Origin: a virus
DNA length: 48,459 bases
Reading direction: 5' to 3' (one strand)
Virus record (IMG/VR): IMGVR_UViG_3300046171_000184
Coordinates: 1-48,459 of that record
Each line of letters opens with the position of its first letter. Position 1 is the first letter of the stretch. Below the pieces are notes generated by a model. The model was not told the DNA's origin. It ran no database searches and saw nothing but the letters and a program-made list of their open reading frames with translations. Positions 17,458 to 24,778 of this stretch are shown here, piece by piece. A program made the position numbers and the translations under genes.

Positions 17458-17862
17458 TTAGACATCAGTGTCGCCATTGACGATAAAGTTTACTGCTGAT
17501 CCAATACCTGTTCCACCTGCATCTGGTGGTTGAACTTCCACTGTAAGACTATCATGATGTGTCATTACAATTGGATATGTACTTTCAAAGAATGTTGTTT
17601 CGTTTGGCGCAATATCTATTCTCAAAAATCTATTTGCTGTCACACCATAACCCGTAATAACTGGTGTGGTATTGGGGTTAATATAAAGTGAAACCCTAGC
17701 AGTACCAAGACCAGTATTGTGCATAATAATATTTTTCATATAGGTGGTTGATGCAATACCAACTCCACCTGCTGTCGATGTTACTCCAACAGTAAGAATA
17801 CCAACTGTGGCAATACCAGTGACTGATACAATATCTAATAGTTGTGTCTTTTTAAGCGCCAT
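17458..17862 (-). CDS. small beta-rich structural protein
   Basis: This 134-aa protein starts MALKKTQLLDIVSVTGIATVG and contains STTYMKNIIMHNTGLGTARV, SLYINPNTTPVITGYG and LRIDIAPNETTFFESTYPIV. This outline (a strand that ends KNIIMHNT, and IAPNETTFFESTYPI) is repeated in the proteins at 6113-6460 and 18715-19248. I regard it as one family of accessory virion proteins associated with the Gly-rich adhesins: here too the next gene downstream is Gly-rich, only 2 bases away. There is no catalytic motif. It is transcribed from a late promoter variant at 17868-17884. Confidence 0.7.
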   Translation of the reverse strand: MALKKTQLLDIVSVTGIATVGILTVGVTSTAGGVGIASTTYMKNIIMHNTGLGTARVSLYINPNTTPVITGYGVTANRFLRIDIAPNETTFFESTYPIVMTHHDSLTVEVQPPDAGGTGIGSAVNFIVNGDTDV

Positions 17863-17867
17863 CTTAC

Positions 17868-17884
17868 TATTTTTCCTTTATTTA
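17868..17884 (-). promoter_or_regulatory. late promoter variant overlapping a stop codon
   Basis: The minus strand reads TAAATAAAGGAAAAATA. The first TAA is the stop of the fibre gene at 17882, and the element leads to ATG 17862. Confidence 0.55.
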
Positions 17885-18715
17885 GTTGAATAGGGAAGCA
17901 GTGATGTCATTGGAGTCACCACTAGCAGGAAGGTTTGTCAGGTTAGCACCCGAACCACTGAATGATGTTGCAGTCACACTACCAGTTACAGTGACACCAT
18001 TAGTGGTAGTTTCAAGTTTCTTGTTTCCTGCGAAGTGTGCTTCTACACCAGCAGCAGAATTAAATTTCAACCAAGTTTGGTTGGCATTAGCTACATCTTG
18101 AACATATCCTGCCGATGCTCTGACATACAAATCACCAGTGCCGGAATCGACAATGAAACTGTGAGATCCAGTGTGATAAATTTCTAAATCATCACCAGTT
18201 CCCAACAAAATCTTATCATTATCTTGAAGATCCAGATTTGCATCAAGAACTACATTACCAGAGAATGTTGCACCAGCAAGAGTAGAAATACCACTAACTT
18301 CTAAGAAATTGGTTCTTAAGTTGTTAGTATTAGCAATACCTGTCAGAGACGAACCATCACCAATAAATGATGTAGCAGTAACATTACCAGTAGCAGTAAC
18401 ACTACCATCAACTGTTAAATCACCAGGCACTGATGAAACAACATTGCTGAGATTGAAAGCCTTGTAAGCTACAAACTCAATTACATCACCACTTTGTGCC
18501 GCAGTAGTGAGTATTACATTCTGAGTATCAGATGCAGTATAGTCAAGTGCGTTGATAAGTTTAGAACCATTGACATATACGTCAAGGTAACCTACATCAT
18601 ATCCAGAGTTGAATACAAAAGTTGTAGTAACTCCAGTAGGTTGATTTGTTTGACGAGCAACTGTGATACTACTATCACTTGGAGCTCTTCCGATATAACC
18701 GCTTCTATCTGCCAT
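17882..18715 (-). CDS. tail fibre protein with conserved N-terminal head
   Basis: In this 277-aa protein, residues about 20-90 are a head domain (TTTFVFNSGYDVGYLDVYVN, ALDYTASDTQNVILTTAAQ, SGDVIEFVAYKAF) shared with the protein at 6871-7566. The shaft follows: VDGSVTATGNVTATSFIGDG, SSLTGIANTNNL and DLEIYHTGSHSFIVDSGTGD, then GVEAHFAGNKKLETTTNG and VTATSFSGSGANLTNL. The DLEIYHTGSxSxI segment is a standard fibre repeat of T4-like marine phages. Its ATG at 18715 overlaps the stop of the upstream 177-aa gene (TAATG-like coupling). Confidence 0.8.
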   Translation of the reverse strand: MADRSGYIGRAPSDSSITVARQTNQPTGVTTTFVFNSGYDVGYLDVYVNGSKLINALDYTASDTQNVILTTAAQSGDVIEFVAYKAFNLSNVVSSVPGDLTVDGSVTATGNVTATSFIGDGSSLTGIANTNNLRTNFLEVSGISTLAGATFSGNVVLDANLDLQDNDKILLGTGDDLEIYHTGSHSFIVDSGTGDLYVRASAGYVQDVANANQTWLKFNSAAGVEAHFAGNKKLETTTNGVTVTGSVTATSFSGSGANLTNLPASGDSNDITASLFN

Positions 18716-19248
18716 TAGCTGACCCCCTGTAGAACACCTAGTGTTACGTCAATAGCATTTTCTGTATCACAATAGATATTCACTACATCTCCTCCAGCCA
18801 ATACTGTCTTACCAGCATCACTAATAACAAAAGAACTTCCACTAGGAACAGGGATATCATTTGCAATAGTGGTAGATGTTACACCAGTCACAATCTCAAC
18901 CGTAATATTCACATTGTTATTTGTGAGGTTTGAGAATGTACCACCAATCAAAATACTCTTAGTTGAAGATGGTGATGCGTATGAGGTTGTTGGTCCTAGG
19001 AACTTAACACTCTGATTGGCGGCAGAAGCAGTGTTTGTAGATGTTTTATCTACAGTGACTTGACTTGCTCCAAGAGCACTTACTTTCGCACCACCTCTGA
19101 AGTGTTGATTATCAATAAGATAACCTACACCTACTCCTACAGTTGAGATACCGGTGATTGTGGTAGCATTAGCTCCAATAGTACCATTGGAACTGGTCGT
19201 AACAATACCTGCCGATTTAGCTAACGCATTTACAAATAATTCTGCCAT
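18715..19248 (-). CDS. beta-rich structural protein
   Basis: This 177-aa protein starts MAELFVNALAKSAGIVTTSS, then NATTITGISTVGVGVGYLID. The C-terminal half (TKSILIGGTFSNLTNNNVNI, IPVPSGSSFVISDAGKTVLA, GGDVVNIYCDTENAIDVTLG) has the same order of elements as the small proteins at 4595, 6113 and 17458, so it is the longest member of that family. A late promoter (AATAAATATCAC) lies 18-30 bases upstream. It is probably a virion component; its exact place is unknown. Confidence 0.75.
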   Translation of the reverse strand: MAELFVNALAKSAGIVTTSSNGTIGANATTITGISTVGVGVGYLIDNQHFRGGAKVSALGASQVTVDKTSTNTASAANQSVKFLGPTTSYASPSSTKSILIGGTFSNLTNNNVNITVEIVTGVTSTTIANDIPVPSGSSFVISDAGKTVLAGGDVVNIYCDTENAIDVTLGVLQGVS

Positions 19249-19266
19249 TGTTTTACGGGGTGTTAG

Positions 19267-19278
19267 TGATATTTATTA
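19267..19278 (-). promoter_or_regulatory. late promoter next to a stop codon
   Basis: The minus strand reads TAATAAATATCA. The TAA at 19276-19278 is the stop of the upstream fibre gene, and ATG 19248 follows. Confidence 0.55.
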
Positions 19279-20226
19279 GCCGCCAAGTGCAATGGCTAGA
19301 CCAATTGAGATACCTGGTGTAAATGTGACTGTTGCAACTCCTGCAGTGACAATAGTTTCTGTAACACCAACAAAGTTAATTGTAGATGCACTACCAACTA
19401 AAGTTCCACCAGAAGAAATTCCAGTAACACCACCAGTGTCGATGATCATCACACCAACCATTGGGGCGTGATTTTGACACTGATAATATAGTGTATTAGG
19501 TGCGTCGAATGGAACCTTAAAGGTTACAACACCAACTGCTGCACCATTATTCACAACACCATTAGGATACTGATTACCAGTACCAGTTCCAGGTGAGGTC
19601 TTGATGAGGAATGGGTGACCAGAAGCGTTTACATTGAAACGATAGTTCTGACCTCTGCTTAGATATAGTGGAGGGTTATTAGTGTTCTGTGTGAAACCAA
19701 TACCAGTTGCATTGAACTGATAGGCTCCACTACCACTATTAACTACATCAAACTGAGTGAAGATTTCCTTCTGTGATGCCTCAAGACTGCTGACAGTAGC
19801 AATACCAGTAACATTTAAGTTAGCAGTCGTTACTTCTGAACTATTTGTAATCGCGTTTGATTGAACACGACCAGTTACAGTAACATCACCCGACACATAA
19901 AGTGAGGTTGAAATCTCACCTGATGCCTCAGGGCTTGGTCTTACAATATGTACATTATATTGAGGAGATGCAGTACCAAGTCCAATTAGACCTGATGGCA
20001 ATGCAGTAATAACTGTTCCACCTGAACCCACATTGAGTTCAGATATTGCGGTTACAATTCCAGTAAACAGACCATCTTCAGCTGCAATACCCTGACCTTT
20101 AACGTCAAGGGTAGTGGTTGGGATAGTGGAACCAATACCGACTTTACCTAGGTCTGAATTTGCAAAGATTAGATCCTCTGCAACTTCAATCCCATTTTTG
20201 ACTACAAAATTCTTGTTGACAGCCAT
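19276..20226 (-). CDS. tail fibre protein with cupredoxin-like domain
   Basis: In this 316-aa protein, residues 1-150 are fibre head and shaft (VKNGIEVAEDLIFANSDLGK, VGIGSTIPTTTLDVKG, SLYVSGDVTVTGRVQ). Residues about 158-262 form a separate beta domain: PLYLSRGQNYRFNVNASGHP, then FKVPFDAPNTLYYQCQNHAP followed by MVGVMII. His204, Cys250, His253 and Met256 are arranged like the four copper ligands of plastocyanin-type cupredoxins (a distal His, then a C-x2-H-x-Met cluster), although H-x2-M is shorter than the H-x4-M of plastocyanin. C-terminally it returns to a fibre strand ending GISIGLAIALGG. Copper binding is an inference. AGGAG precedes the ATG, and a good TATAAATA late promoter lies upstream. 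Confidence 0.8.
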   Translation of the reverse strand: MAVNKNFVVKNGIEVAEDLIFANSDLGKVGIGSTIPTTTLDVKGQGIAAEDGLFTGIVTAISELNVGSGGTVITALPSGLIGLGTASPQYNVHIVRPSPEASGEISTSLYVSGDVTVTGRVQSNAITNSSEVTTANLNVTGIATVSSLEASQKEIFTQFDVVNSGSGAYQFNATGIGFTQNTNNPPLYLSRGQNYRFNVNASGHPFLIKTSPGTGTGNQYPNGVVNNGAAVGVVTFKVPFDAPNTLYYQCQNHAPMVGVMIIDTGGVTGISSGGTLVGSASTINFVGVTETIVTAGVATVTFTPGISIGLAIALGG

Positions 20227-20255
20227 TTTTCTCCTATAAAGGTTTCACTATCCAC

Positions 20256-20271
20256 CTTATACTTATTTATA
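20256..20271 (-). promoter_or_regulatory. T4-type late promoter (TATAAATA)
   Basis: The minus strand reads TATAAATAAGTATAAG, the best match in the array to the T4 late consensus. It lies immediately after the TAG stop at 20272 and 30 bases before ATG 20226, which has its own AGGAG site. Confidence 0.75.
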
Positions 20272-22359
20272 CTATAAAACTACTCTGAATATTGCCTTAG
20301 CAACTCCATTACTACCACCAAGAATAGATGATACGACTGTAACACTACCATTCGTGTATCCAGAAGCACCACCGCCTCCATCTCCACCAACTCCACCTTG
20401 TCCACCTGTGGCTCCATTGCCACCGTTTCCACCATTTACATTACCTAAACCAGCAGTTTCAATAATACTATAACCAGCCTTATATCCTCTAGTGATATTT
20501 GCTGTATTAGTTACGACAGTACCATCAGACAATCTAAACTGTGTAGTTCCTACATCAGAACAGGCTGATACGCCTTGGTTTCTCCAATAGACACCATAAG
20601 GACAGGGTAGTGTTCTACCACCATCAGGGTTCGTTGCTGTTGTATCTGGTGCGACTGGTACTGCAGTGGTGAAGAGTGAACCAAAGATACCAATATTAGA
20701 AAGAGTACCAGCAGAGACAGATTCACCACCATTTCCACCTCTTCTACCATAACCTTCATCACCAGATACACCAATACCTCCACCAAATCCACCATTTCCA
20801 CTACTACCTGCGGAACCACCTTGTCCCACACAGGCAATCAGTGAACCTTTACGATACAGGAATGGAGCATCAATAAGTGTATTCAATCCAGTCAGTATAT
20901 ACTCAACATTCTGTTCCATTGTAAATCTGATTCTTGAGAATCCACCTTCACCACCAACAAAGGAACCGGAATTAGCACCCTTACCACCATATAAATCAAC
21001 CTCTACCTCAATATCTTTATCTGGGGAGTAGATACTGTAGTAGTTTGTATACTCTCCACCACTAATATCACCACTGCCTGTAGTATCAATTTCAAAATCA
21101 CCATTAAACAAATCAATAGATGAGATACTAGCTTCTGTCAACCCACCAATAGCCTCAACAATAATTGGGAATGAATCTGCATTAGAGATAGCAGAGAACA
21201 ATGCTACATCACTTTCAAGTGGTGAGTTAGTTGCGGTTGGGTGAGTTAACTTGCAAGTTATTGTTTGAATACCGACAGTATCAGAACTTGCAGTAAGTGA
21301 TTCGGTTTGTGAACCACTCAATGTAGTATTGATGATTTTTACAATACCTGTTGAATTACTACCAGCGGGAACATCATATTTGATTTTAATGAAACCATTA
21401 CCACTAGAATTCCTTTGATCTAATAGTGCAGTAGCTCTAGTATTGTCAAACTTGGAACCTCCGCCAGATCCTCCGCTGCCACCACGGGAGTTATCTTGAC
21501 CTGAACCACCACCACCGGAACCAGGGGCGCCACCGCCTCCGCCTCCTCCACCGCCGCCATCACCACCTGCAGTTTGTCCTTGAGAACCACCAGAGACAGA
21601 AAATGAACCACCAACAGGAACAAAACTACCACCAGATCCGCCACCACCAGCTGGTGCACTTAGGGAGGCGCCACCGCCTCCACCACCACCGCCAGACACG
21701 ATAGTATATGAACCACTATTCCTATCATAAACACCAGAGGCACCACCGGCACCACCACCTCCACCAGACCAACCACCAGGTCCAGCACCACCACCTCTAC
21801 CACCAGCACCAACTCCACTAGCACCACCAGTACCATAGGCACCTGCATTTCCACTAGTGCCACTATTGCCAGATCTACCAACTTTCAAGTCTAGTGTAGT
21901 TCCTGCACCATTATATGAAAACTTACCATATCTACCACCTCCACCACCACCAGGTGAACCTCCTGCATCACCACCACCACCTCCACCAGATCCACCAGCA
22001 ACTTCAATCTCAATATCTAATGCATCACTAGGAAGTGTAACTGTGGTGTCTGAAGAAAATGTTTCTTCAAATCTTGTGACAGGAATTTCTTGTGTTGTTG
22101 TTCCATCTACAGCATCATTTCCATTTATAGTCCATTGATAAGTAAGAGATTCTGCAAATGTTGCGTCAGAAAGACTTGCATCAATGTTGAATGTTGTATT
22201 TCTATTTGGAATTGTAGTGCTATTAGATGGTTGAGCAATAATCTCAATGAATGGGAAAATTGTTACTGTTACAGTATTTGAGTTGAATGGTTCATTAATA
22301 CCAGAACCAGTCTCTGTTGATGGTTCATATGAAGCCTTCAAGGTAGAAGTCTCTACCAC
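20272..22359 (-). CDS. Ig-like plus Gly-rich structural protein, C-terminal 690 residues
   Basis: This is the main open segment of a gene that starts at 22648. From the N-side: strands of an Ig-like domain (IEIIAQPSNSTTIPNRNTTF, NIDASLSDATFAESLTYQWT), a linker, then a Gly-rich domain at about residues 120-330 (DIEIEVAGGSGGGGGG...FIKIKYDVPAG), another Ig-like strand set (SGSQTESLTASSDTVGIQTI), and a second Gly-rich domain at about residues 440-690 (KDIEVEVDLYGGKGANSG, GGEGGFSRIRFTMEQ... GGDGGGGASGY). Ig-like and Gly-rich domains thus alternate. It lies between the long structural gene and the fibre array, so it may be a fibre base or a large adhesin. Confidence 0.7.
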   Translation of the reverse strand: MVETSTLKASYEPSTETGSGINEPFNSNTVTVTIFPFIEIIAQPSNSTTIPNRNTTFNIDASLSDATFAESLTYQWTINGNDAVDGTTTQEIPVTRFEETFSSDTTVTLPSDALDIEIEVAGGSGGGGGGDAGGSPGGGGGGRYGKFSYNGAGTTLDLKVGRSGNSGTSGNAGAYGTGGASGVGAGGRGGGAGPGGWSGGGGGAGGASGVYDRNSGSYTIVSGGGGGGGGASLSAPAGGGGSGGSFVPVGGSFSVSGGSQGQTAGGDGGGGGGGGGGAPGSGGGGSGQDNSRGGSGGSGGGSKFDNTRATALLDQRNSSGNGFIKIKYDVPAGSNSTGIVKIINTTLSGSQTESLTASSDTVGIQTITCKLTHPTATNSPLESDVALFSAISNADSFPIIVEAIGGLTEASISSIDLFNGDFEIDTTGSGDISGGEYTNYYSIYSPDKDIEVEVDLYGGKGANSGSFVGGEGGFSRIRFTMEQNVEYILTGLNTLIDAPFLYRKGSLIACVGQGGSAGSSGNGGFGGGIGVSGDEGYGRRGGNGGESVSAGTLSNIGIFGSLFTTAVPVAPDTTATNPDGGRTLPCPYGVYWRNQGVSACSDVGTTQFRLSDGTVVTNTANITRGYKAGYSIIETAGLGNVNGGNGGNGATGGQGGVGGDGGGGASGYTNGSVTVVSSILGGSNGVAKAIFRVVL

Positions 22360-22648
22360 TATCAGTAGGTGATACCAAACTCTGTAAGGATAGTGTAGTT
22401 GTGGCAGATCCTGTTACTCCATTACCATCACTGACAGGACCAACACCAATCTCATACCATTGATACTTAAGTGTTCCACTGTTAGTTGGATTTGTGCTGG
22501 CAAATGATACTGTTGCAATACCAGTTAGAGTCACTGATGATCCATCAGTGCTCACAGATTCTGGTTGTTGTGTGAATGACAACAGTGGACCATTAAGGTC
22601 CAACTGTGTCGGTATTGAACGATATAAGTGAAATCCTACTGCACTCAT
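22325..22648 (-). CDS. Ig-like N-terminal segment of the Ig/Gly-rich structural protein
   Basis: This 107-aa open segment starts MSAVGFHLYRSIPTQLDLNG and carries LLSFTQQPESVSTDGSSVTL, TGIATVSFASTNPTNSGTLK and YQWYEIGVGPVSDG, a typical bacterial/phage Ig-like repeat with its YQWY strand. At SGRDFYL a one-base change (near 22340) moves into KASYEPSTET of 20272-22359. The ATG overlaps the stop of the preceding long gene by 4 bases (22645-22648), so the two are coupled. With the frame repaired the protein is about 790 aa. Confidence 0.7.
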   Translation of the reverse strand: MSAVGFHLYRSIPTQLDLNGPLLSFTQQPESVSTDGSSVTLTGIATVSFASTNPTNSGTLKYQWYEIGVGPVSDGNGVTGSATTTLSLQSLVSPTDSGRDFYLEGFI

Positions 22649-23124
22649 GAGAAGTTCTGACCTCCAACAACACCGAACAGAGAAGTTCCACCATCAAAAG
22701 TCATAAAGGAGTAGATATCAGTTTTAGCTGCTGTTGGTGTAACTACAGGAACTGAACCACCCGGCCAATATACCGGAATCGGTGAACCACCACTTGTTCT
22801 GAATGTATCTATACCAACTCCACGAGCTGTTCCACCTTGAAGAATCTTCAGTGTGAATGCTGTAGTGGAATCAGCTGCCGCACCTGTGAGAGTGAAGGAA
22901 GTGATGTTTTCAGAAGTAGTGAGAAGGAATGATTGAGCCTCTGAAAGATTCAGAGTTACAACACCAGAATCACTCGTAACAGTTTTTGCTATCTCATAAT
23001 AAGACTTAAGTCTAGCCGTACCTTCAACATCAAGTGATGCTCTTGGTGCCGTAGTTCCAATACCGACACCAACGAAACTCACCATTCGCGGGGGTAGAAA
23101 GAATCGTGCCACCAGTTCCAACAT
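22645..23124 (-). CDS. C-terminal segment of the long structural protein
   Basis: The authentic part starts at about FVGVGIGTTAPRASLDVEG (near 23080), continuing STPANGEF of 23030-24778 after a one-base shift in a G/C-rich run. It then reads ARLKSYYEIAKTVTSDSGVV, TLNLSEAQSFLLTTSENITS, VGIDTFRTSGGSPIPVYWPG and ends DGGTSLFGVVGGQNFS. The VTLNLSEAQSFxLT and SPIPVYWPGGxVPxVT phrases are a common C-terminal fibre-type domain of T4-like marine phages. TGA at 22645 overlaps the ATG of the next gene. Confidence 0.7.
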   Translation of the reverse strand: MLELVARFFLPPRMVSFVGVGIGTTAPRASLDVEGTARLKSYYEIAKTVTSDSGVVTLNLSEAQSFLLTTSENITSFTLTGAAADSTTAFTLKILQGGTARGVGIDTFRTSGGSPIPVYWPGGSVPVVTPTAAKTDIYSFMTFDGGTSLFGVVGGQNFS

Positions 23125-24778
23125 GTAGTTGAGTTGCGGTCATCAGACCAACATTCAATGAACCACCAGTTGTTTCAATATCACCAACAGATAGTGTGAC
23201 ACCAGAACCAATTACAACATCTTGGTTGAAGTATACTTTACCATCAAATCGTGATTCATTGGCGACCCACAGTGAAGTAGTAGCTGTACCTGCGATCCTT
23301 AGTTGTGAAGTAACACCCAGTGATGTTCCAATACCAACCTTCAGGTCAGGATTGTCCTTGGTATATGCCCACTCATTGGTGGAGTTATTAGTCCAGATAC
23401 TATCAAGGTTAGAAAGTTGTGAACCATCACCCTCAAATGTGCCTCTAATGTTTCCACCAAAGACGTGGAGTTTGAACCCATTAGCTGTGGTTCCAATACC
23501 TACACCACCTGTTCCATCAATGGATACCTGTGTAGAACCAGAACCAACCAATACGGTGCTCTCACCGAGTGCACCAGTTGCAATACCAACCTTATCAAAC
23601 AGAACACTCTGACCATACTGGTCAAGTGATACAGCACCAAAGGTACTCCAATTATTATCAGTGGTATAACTCCAACCAAGAATACCACCAGGTGTTGGAT
23701 TAGCGTTATAAACTACATCACCAGGGTTTCCAGCGTTCACTGGAGTAGAAATACCAACTGTATATTTTCTAGAAACAGTGGCATCACCCTGAAGGAACAT
23801 ACTTACAGCTTCCAAACCATCTTCAGAAGTAGAAGTTACCTTCTTGTTCAGTACAACAGGACCATCAAACTCTGATACAAAGTTATTATTGATACCACCA
23901 CTAACCTTGATAGAACCAGTGATGTCAGCTGCTGATGTCTCAACAATATCAACACTCACATCTCTATCTACAGATGCAACATCCTCACCAGTTACAGTTG
24001 GTACAGGTGTATTATAGATGTCAGCCTTACCAGTAGTAGAAGAAAGTCTTCTGTTACCAACAAAGTAGTCACCCTTATCATTCATACCAGTGTAAACACT
24101 GAGACCACCATCAGACCTGAAGGACTGAGATAGTGTCTGTTCTGTTAGTGTAGGTGAAGTATCCTGTCTGTCAGGAAGTGCAGTTGAGTAGTTACCAGGT
24201 CCATAACCTTGATACTCAAAGGTGTGACCAGAAGCTCTAACAATAGAAGGTCTTCTAAACTCAACACTATTGACTTTAACTCTTCTTACAACAGAACCAG
24301 CGTCATGTATAGAAGCTCTTGTTCCAAACAATCCTCTGAATACACGAACTGGGTTTCCAGTTACAGTTCTCTTAACTCTAAGAACCTCATCATCAATTCT
24401 CAGATAGTCACCAATGTTGATATCTAGATTTTCAATATTGAGGATTTCAACTTCATCATCAGACGAAGAAGAAACAGCTGAAGAAAGTGTAGTTGTAATA
24501 CCAGCGTAGATATCCTGAACTCTACCACCAAAGTTCTCACCATATAGGACAGCTGGACCTTCTTGTGAAGTCAATCCAGGAAGATATGCCTTGATAGTTC
24601 CACCAATGGTTGGTGATAGAGTACTAATACCAATATTTGCTGTGAATGTTGTGAGATTAGTAATCTCTGTAACCAAGAAGTCTCCATTTGCAAGTTCAGT
24701 ATTAGCTCCACCGAACACAATCTTATTATTAGGTCTCAAACCATGATTTTGAGCCTGTAACAACAGTTGCAAATCCAC
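23030..24778 (-). CDS. third segment of the long structural protein
   Basis: After the frame join (AQNHGLRPNNKIVFGGANTE, near 24750) the segment carries a baseplate-like beta region (DEVEILNIENLDINIGDYLR, VKRTVTGNPVRVFRGLFGTR, FRRPSIVRASGHTFEYQGYG), then DRQDTSPTLTEQTLSQ and FVGNRRLSSTTGKAD, and a fibre-like tail (GDGSQLSNLDSIWTNNSTNE, VKVGIGTS-type repeats). The GHTFEYQGYGPGNYSTALP phrase is one I associate with large virion proteins of T4-like marine phages. The end SGFRWCRYWNYG-like tail is false, since the frame changes near 23090. Confidence 0.75.
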   Translation of the reverse strand: MDLQLLLQAQNHGLRPNNKIVFGGANTELANGDFLVTEITNLTTFTANIGISTLSPTIGGTIKAYLPGLTSQEGPAVLYGENFGGRVQDIYAGITTTLSSAVSSSSDDEVEILNIENLDINIGDYLRIDDEVLRVKRTVTGNPVRVFRGLFGTRASIHDAGSVVRRVKVNSVEFRRPSIVRASGHTFEYQGYGPGNYSTALPDRQDTSPTLTEQTLSQSFRSDGGLSVYTGMNDKGDYFVGNRRLSSTTGKADIYNTPVPTVTGEDVASVDRDVSVDIVETSAADITGSIKVSGGINNNFVSEFDGPVVLNKKVTSTSEDGLEAVSMFLQGDATVSRKYTVGISTPVNAGNPGDVVYNANPTPGGILGWSYTTDNNWSTFGAVSLDQYGQSVLFDKVGIATGALGESTVLVGSGSTQVSIDGTGGVGIGTTANGFKLHVFGGNIRGTFEGDGSQLSNLDSIWTNNSTNEWAYTKDNPDLKVGIGTSLGVTSQLRIAGTATTSLWVANESRFDGKVYFNQDVVIGSGVTLSVGDIETTGGSLNVGLMTATQLHVGTGGTILSTPANGEFRWCRYWNYGTKSIT

